Shown in pieces: positions 59,731 to 64,000 of a stretch of DNA of 64,000 bases. How positions within the stretch are numbered: position 1 is the first letter of the stretch; each line of letters opens with the position of its first letter. The translations under genes were made by a program, and so were the position numbers. The stretch lies in contig JARUHG010000007.1 of the NCBI GenBank assembly GCA_031216755.1, positions 1 through 64,000 of the forward strand, given 5' to 3'. The notes beneath the pieces are model-generated. The model was not told where the DNA came from. It worked only from the letters and a program-made list of their open reading frames with translations, and searched no databases. Origin of the DNA: Lysobacter arvi. Lineage in GTDB: Bacteria > Pseudomonadota > Gammaproteobacteria > Xanthomonadales > Xanthomonadaceae.

Positions 59731-62382
59731 ATGCGCCGTACCCTGGTAACCGCCGTCGCGCTGGCCCTGGCCGGCGTCAGCGGCCTTTCGTCCGCAGCCG
59801 CCCCGCAACCGACGCCCGCGCGCATGAGCCAGACGACGACGCAGTTGCCGCGCAACGTCGTGCCCACGCACTACGACGTGGCCATCACGCCCGACATCGC
59901 GAAGCTGACGCTCGCCGGCAAGGCGGTCATCTCGCTGGAGGTGCTCGAAGCCACGCCGACGATCACGCTCAACGCGCTCGACATGGCGTTCTCGAACGTG
60001 GCGCTCACGCCGGCCAGCGGCAAGGGGCGCGCGCTCACGCCCAGGGTGTCGGTCGACACCGCCGCGCAGACCGCGACGTTCACCTTCGCCGCGCCGCTCG
60101 CGCCGGGTGCGTACCGCCTCGCGATGGACTACACGGGTCGGATCGGCACGCAGGCCAACGGCCTGTTCGCGATCGATTACGACACCGCGGCCGGCCGCCG
60201 TCGCGCGTTGTTCACGCAGTTCGAGAACTCCGACGCGCGCCGCATGATTCCCTCGTGGGACGAGCCGGCGCACAAGGCGACCTTCACGCTCACGGCCACC
60301 GTGCCGACCGGGCAGATGGCGGTGAGCAACATGCCGGCCACGTCGAAGAAGGACCTGGGCAACGGCACCACGCGCGTGGCATTCGCGCCTTCGCCGAAGA
60401 TGTCGACGTACCTGCTGTTCCTGTCGGTGGGCGATTTCGAACGCGCGACCACGCAGGCCGACGGCGTCGAGATCGGCGTGGTCACGCAGCGCGGCGCGAT
60501 CGACCAGGCGCGCTTCGCGCTGGAGTCCTCCGTCGACGTGCTGCGCGAGTACAACGACTACTTCGGCACGCCGTATCCGCTGCCCAAGCTCGACAACGTC
60601 GCTTCGCCGGGTGCGAGCCAGTTCTTCAGCGCCATGGAAAACTGGGGCGCGATCTTCACCTTCGAGCACACGCTGCTGCTGGATCCGAGCATTTCCACGC
60701 AGTCGGACAAGCAGCGCGTGTTCGCCGTGGCCGCGCACGAGATCGCGCACCAGTGGTTCGGCGACCTGGTGACGATGAGCTGGTGGGACGATTTGTGGCT
60801 CAACGAAGGTTTCGCGACATGGATGGCGTCGCGCACCACGCAGAAGCTGCATCCGGAATGGAACACGCAGCTGGAGGCGATCGGCGCGCGCGAATCGGCG
60901 ATGGCGCTGGATTCGGTGGCATCCACGCATCCGGTCGTGCAGCACGTGGAAACCGTCGAGCAGGCCAGCCAGGCGTTCGACTCGATCACCTACGAAAAGG
61001 GCAGCGCGGTGATCCGCATGCTCGAGGGCTATGTCGGCGGCGAGGCCTGGCGCGACGGCGTGCGCAGCTACATGAAGCAGCACGCGTACGGCAACACCGT
61101 CTCCGACGATCTGTGGCGCGAGATCCAGTCCGCCGCTGGGAAGCCGGTGCTCGACATCGCACACGATTTCACGTTGCAGCCGGGCATTCCGATGCTGCGC
61201 GTCGCGGGTGGGCGCTGCGAGGACGGCCGTACGACGCTGACGCTCACGCAGGACGAGTTCACGCGCGATCGCCCGGGCAAGACGCCGCTGCGCTGGCGGG
61301 TGCCGGTCATCGCGCAGGGCGTCGGCGGGCAACAGGTGCGCACGCTGGTCGAAGGCGGGCAGGGCACGCTCGATGTGCCCGGCTGCGGGCCGGTGGTCGT
61401 GAATGCGGGCCAGAGCGGCTACTACCGCACGCTGTACGCGCCCGCGCAGTTCGCCGCGCTCCGCGACGGTTTCGCCAAGCTCGACGCGATCGACCAGCTG
61501 GGCGTGATGAACGACGTCTGGGCACTCGGCATGGCCGGCCTGCAGGCGCCGTCGGACTACCTCGACCTGGTGCAGGCGACGCCGCGCGATGCCGATCCGC
61601 AGATCTGGGGCGACATTGCCGGCGCGCTGCGCAGCCTCGACGCGTACTACCGCGGCAACGCGGCGCGGCAGGCGACGTTCCGCCGTTTCGCGATCGCGCA
61701 GCTCGCGCCGGTGTTCGCCCGCGTCGGCTGGGAAGCGAAGCCAGGCGAGGCCGACCCGACGAAGGTGCTGCGCACGGACCTGATCGAAGCGCTCGGCGCG
61801 CTGGGCGATCGCACGGTGATCGAGGAAGCCCGCCGCCGCTACGCCGCGCAGGATTCGATCCCGCTGCCGGGCGAACTGCGCCGCAGCGTGCTGGGCGTCG
61901 TCGCACGGCATGCCGACGCGGCGACGTGGGATCGCCTGCACGCCGCCGCGAAAGCCGAGAAGACGCCGCTGGTAAAGGACGAGCTGTACATGCTGTTGTC
62001 GTCCGCGCAGGACGCCACGCTGGCGCAACGCGCGCTCGACCTCGCCCTCACCGATGAGCCCGGTGCGACCAACAGCGCCGGGATGATCCGCACGGTGGCG
62101 GGCCTGCATCCCGACCTCGCCTTCGACTTCGCCGTGGCGCACCGCGAACAGGTGGATGCGAAGGTCGATTCCACCTCGCGCTCGCGCTATTACCCGCGAC
62201 TGGCGAACAACTCGCTGGACCCGGCGATGATCGGCAAGCTGCAGGCGTATGCGGATGCCTACGTCGCGCCGGGTTCGCGCCGTGCCACCGAGAACGCGGC
62301 GGCGAACATCGCCTATCGCGTGGGCGTGAAGAAGGAGCGGCTACCGGCGATCGATGCGTGGTTGGCCAGACACAAGGGGTGA
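59731..62382 (+). CDS. M1 family aminopeptidase, exported
   Basis: 883 residues. A signal peptide (about 1-24) is followed by an N-terminal beta domain (PRNVVPTHYDVAITPDIAKL) and the thermolysin-like catalytic domain: SAMENWG for exopeptidase specificity, zinc motif HEIAHQWFGD at about 336 with the third ligand Glu in LWLNEGFATW, and the Tyr in SITYEKGSAV. A long helical ERAP1-like C-terminal domain follows. It removes N-terminal residues from peptides, here probably in the periplasm. The LWLNE, HEIAH and MEN landmarks are all intact, so activity is expected. Confidence 0.94.
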   Translation: MRRTLVTAVALALAGVSGLSSAAAPQPTPARMSQTTTQLPRNVVPTHYDVAITPDIAKLTLAGKAVISLEVLEATPTITLNALDMAFSNVALTPASGKGRALTPRVSVDTAAQTATFTFAAPLAPGAYRLAMDYTGRIGTQANGLFAIDYDTAAGRRRALFTQFENSDARRMIPSWDEPAHKATFTLTATVPTGQMAVSNMPATSKKDLGNGTTRVAFAPSPKMSTYLLFLSVGDFERATTQADGVEIGVVTQRGAIDQARFALESSVDVLREYNDYFGTPYPLPKLDNVASPGASQFFSAMENWGAIFTFEHTLLLDPSISTQSDKQRVFAVAAHEIAHQWFGDLVTMSWWDDLWLNEGFATWMASRTTQKLHPEWNTQLEAIGARESAMALDSVASTHPVVQHVETVEQASQAFDSITYEKGSAVIRMLEGYVGGEAWRDGVRSYMKQHAYGNTVSDDLWREIQSAAGKPVLDIAHDFTLQPGIPMLRVAGGRCEDGRTTLTLTQDEFTRDRPGKTPLRWRVPVIAQGVGGQQVRTLVEGGQGTLDVPGCGPVVVNAGQSGYYRTLYAPAQFAALRDGFAKLDAIDQLGVMNDVWALGMAGLQAPSDYLDLVQATPRDADPQIWGDIAGALRSLDAYYRGNAARQATFRRFAIAQLAPVFARVGWEAKPGEADPTKVLRTDLIEALGALGDRTVIEEARRRYAAQDSIPLPGELRRSVLGVVARHADAATWDRLHAAAKAEKTPLVKDELYMLLSSAQDATLAQRALDLALTDEPGATNSAGMIRTVAGLHPDLAFDFAVAHREQVDAKVDSTSRSRYYPRLANNSLDPAMIGKLQAYADAYVAPGSRRATENAAANIAYRVGVKKERLPAIDAWLARHKG

Positions 62383-62390
62383 GCGCTTCT

Positions 62391-62530
62391 GCCCCTCTCC
62401 CCTCGGCGACCGCAGGGAGTGCAGAGCTGAGAGGGGGTGGGGGTGAGAAGGCGCTGCTTGCGAACCACTGGTTCGCGCGCCTTCGAACGCCCGAACGCCA
62501 TGCGTCCGGGCCGCGAAAGGGCAACGAAGC
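62391..62530 (-). repeat. Composite multi-hairpin repeat, copy II (with type E hairpin)
   Basis: Inverted near-copy of 2762-2902. It keeps GCGAACCAGTGGTTCGC and the invariant AGCTCTGCACTCCCTGCGGT loop and differs at about ten positions. It starts 9 bp after the aminopeptidase stop. Confidence 0.8.
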
Positions 62531-62605
62531 GATTGTAGTGAACGGCCGTTGCGGTTCAGTGCTCGCGTTTGCTCCGTGCAAGAGCAAAGGGGACTGCAAG
62601 ACTGC

Positions 62606-62700
62606 ATGGAGCCAGCTCTCGCTGGGATGACAGTAGCGTTGCTTGCCGTGAGCGGATCCATGGGCCTCACGGGCCTGGTCCCGGCCTACGCCGGGATGAC
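62606..62700 (-). repeat. Degenerate type A and type B hairpins
   Basis: Inverted, degraded type A (62606-62631) and a clear type B (62675-62700, CCCGGC/GCCGGG). The 362-bp gap before the receiver gene holds only these and copy II. Confidence 0.65.
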
Positions 62701-62744
62701 AGCGCAAGCGAGACGTCGGAACTGCACCCGGCCCGCAAAGATCC

Positions 62745-63104
62745 TCAATGCGGCCGCGCCTGCTCCACCATCGACTCCACCGCTTCGATGATCCGCTCGG
62801 ACGTGTACGGTTTGCGCACCAGTTCGCAGTCGTGGAAGTCCGGCGGAATCGTGTCCTTCGAGTACGCCGAGGCGAACGCGAACGGCACGCCCGACTCGCG
62901 CAGCCGATTGGCGAGCGGATATACCGCTTCGCCGTGCAGGTTGATGTCGAGCAGCGCGACGTCGACGCGTTCGTGGTCGGCGATTTCCAGCGCATCGGAC
63001 AGACGCGCGGCGCCGAACACCTGGTAGCCCGCGTCGGTCAACAGATCCTGCAGCGCCATCGCAAGGTACGCCTCGTCCTCGACCATCAACACGTTGTGCT
63101 TCAT
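62745..63104 (-). CDS. Single-domain response regulator
   Basis: 119 residues, one receiver: VEDEAYLAMALQDLL, phosphoacceptor Asp in VALLDINLHGEAVY, Lys in LVRKPYTSERI. No output domain. It lies 110 bp downstream of a hybrid histidine kinase on the same strand and is probably its partner. DINLxG-type receivers of this size are frequent with HWE or hybrid kinases. Confidence 0.9.
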   Translation of the reverse strand: MKHNVLMVEDEAYLAMALQDLLTDAGYQVFGAARLSDALEIADHERVDVALLDINLHGEAVYPLANRLRESGVPFAFASAYSKDTIPPDFHDCELVRKPYTSERIIEAVESMVEQARPH

Positions 63105-63214
63105 GAATACGCCCGCCGCCGCATGCCAGCGCGCATGGTGCCGGATCGGTTCGTAAGGGCAGCGTCACGATTTGATGTCGATGCGCGTTGCCGCGCGCAC
63201 GATTCAGCGGGAAC

Positions 63215-64000
63215 TCACATAACCGCGTCGCGTTCGCCCCGTTCGGCGAGCACGTCGTCGACGATCCGCGACAGCCGTGCGTGGTCGATGGGCTTGCGCA
63301 GCACCGTGCGCAGCATGTTCGCGGGCAGCGAGCGCTCGCGTATGCGATCGGCCAGGCCCGTGTACAGCAACACCGGAAGGCGTGGCGCGATGTTGTCCAG
63401 CGCCTGCGCGAGCTGCACGCCGGTCATCGACGGCATCGAATGATCGGTGATGACCAGGCGGTAATGCGCTGGCGCCTCGCGCACGCGCGCGAGCGCGAGT
63501 TCCGGCGTGGACACGAAATGCGCCTCCAGGCCCCAGTTCGACAGCAGTTCGCACATGAACTCGCCGACGCTGTGTTCGTCGTCCACCACCAGCACGCGGC
63601 CTTCCCGGCGTGCGGCGCCGGCGCGATCCGAGCGGCGGCGCGACGGCGTTGCACGCGCCGCGCCCGCGCACGCCGGCAGCAACACGCGGAACGACGCACC
63701 GCGCCCGGGCGCCGTGTCGACCAGCAGGTGTCCGCCGTGTTCATGCACGATGCCGTGCACCGTCGCCAGCCCCATGCCGGCGCCCTTGCCGGGCGGTTTG
63801 GTCGAAAAGAACGGATCGAACATGCGCTCCAGCACCGCGGGCTCGATGCCCGGGCCGGAGTCGGCGACACCGAGCTCGACGTACGCGCCTTCCACCGGTT
63901 GCCGGCACGCGGCGCATTCGCTTCCGTCCACGCGTGCGTCGCGCAGCGTCAGGCGCAGCCGACCTTCGCCCTGCATCGCGTCGCACGCGTTCACGCACAG
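63215..64000 (-). CDS. Hybrid sensor histidine kinase (HATPase-REC), 5' end beyond the window
   Basis: Partial: the start lies upstream of position 64000. The visible 261 codons begin inside the HATPase N-box (LCVNACDAMQGEG), then VADSGPGIEPAVLERMF, GKGAGMGLATVHGIVHEHGG, and a C-terminal receiver with Asp in LVITDHSMPSMTG and RKPIDHARL. The kinase core with the phosphoacceptor His must lie outside. CAACRQ in the HATPase domain is an unusual cysteine pair. It precedes the receiver at 62745 on the same strand. Confidence 0.88.
   Translation of the reverse strand: MCVNACDAMQGEGRLRLTLRDARVDGSECAACRQPVEGAYVELGVADSGPGIEPAVLERMFDPFFSTKPPGKGAGMGLATVHGIVHEHGGHLLVDTAPGRGASFRVLLPACAGAARATPSRRRSDRAGAARREGRVLVVDDEHSVGEFMCELLSNWGLEAHFVSTPELALARVREAPAHYRLVITDHSMPSMTGVQLAQALDNIAPRLPVLLYTGLADRIRERSLPANMLRTVLRKPIDHARLSRIVDDVLAERGERDAVM

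Overview
The window looks like a chromosomal segment of a high-GC gammaproteobacterium of the Xanthomonadaceae, most like Lysobacter or Luteimonas. Three things point there: strong G/C bias at third codon positions, family content (a SpeG very close to the enterobacterial enzyme, a LytS/LytTR pair, DUF885 and M1 peptidases, many c-di-GMP and two-component proteins), and very many short hairpin repeats between genes. The genus is inferred. No rRNA, tRNA, insertion sequence, prophage or CRISPR array is visible.

Layout. 1-5.3 kb: an ECF42-type sigma factor with a six-gene minus-strand group (two DGPF/YCII proteins, two VOC-fold proteins, an SRPBCC protein, then the sigma gene) and a plus-strand YceI-DUF1428 pair converging on it. 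Both groups start at near-identical promoter-like sites. 5.4-14 kb: LysR divergent from a cupin and a DMT exporter, a cyclase-family hydrolase, a repeat array, an NTP-transporter-like permease, a Tat-lipoprotein aldo/keto reductase, VOC-DUF72 and a GFA protein. 14-22 kb: DUF885 lipoprotein, an FdhF/YdeP-type oxidoreductase with a winged-helix protein and FdhD in overlapping frames, a frameshifted DUF2785 gene, two orphan proteins and SpeG. 22-31 kb: cyclophilin, a histone H1-like protein, PadR with a HAAS membrane protein, DNA-3-methyladenine glycosylase, a BrkB protein and a LytS/LytTR pair.

31-45 kb is an RND pump half-operon followed by a signalling block: a PAS-PAS-EAL phosphodiesterase, a histidine kinase/receiver pair, and a coupled HK-receiver-(REC-HK-REC) trio. 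None of these receivers has a DNA-binding domain. 45-64 kb: a glycogen-debranching-type enzyme with a glycosyltransferase, an alpha/beta hydrolase, an MrfAB-like helicase/exonuclease pair, an MBL-fold lipoprotein, a 2H phosphoesterase, a diguanylate cyclase, an EF-hand protein, an M1 aminopeptidase, and an orphan receiver downstream of a hybrid kinase cut by the window edge.

Intergenic DNA is dominated by a few hairpin modules, called here A/B/C (CGTCAT-type, dRS3-like), D/E (CCCCTCTC-type) and F. They occur singly, as 140-bp composites, or as three tandem arrays with locus-specific spacers. Several keep their stems through paired substitutions. The two strongest leads are the predicted ECF42 regulon at 0-5.3 kb and the covarying structured repeats, especially the 305-bp nested palindrome at 30.7-31.0 kb.
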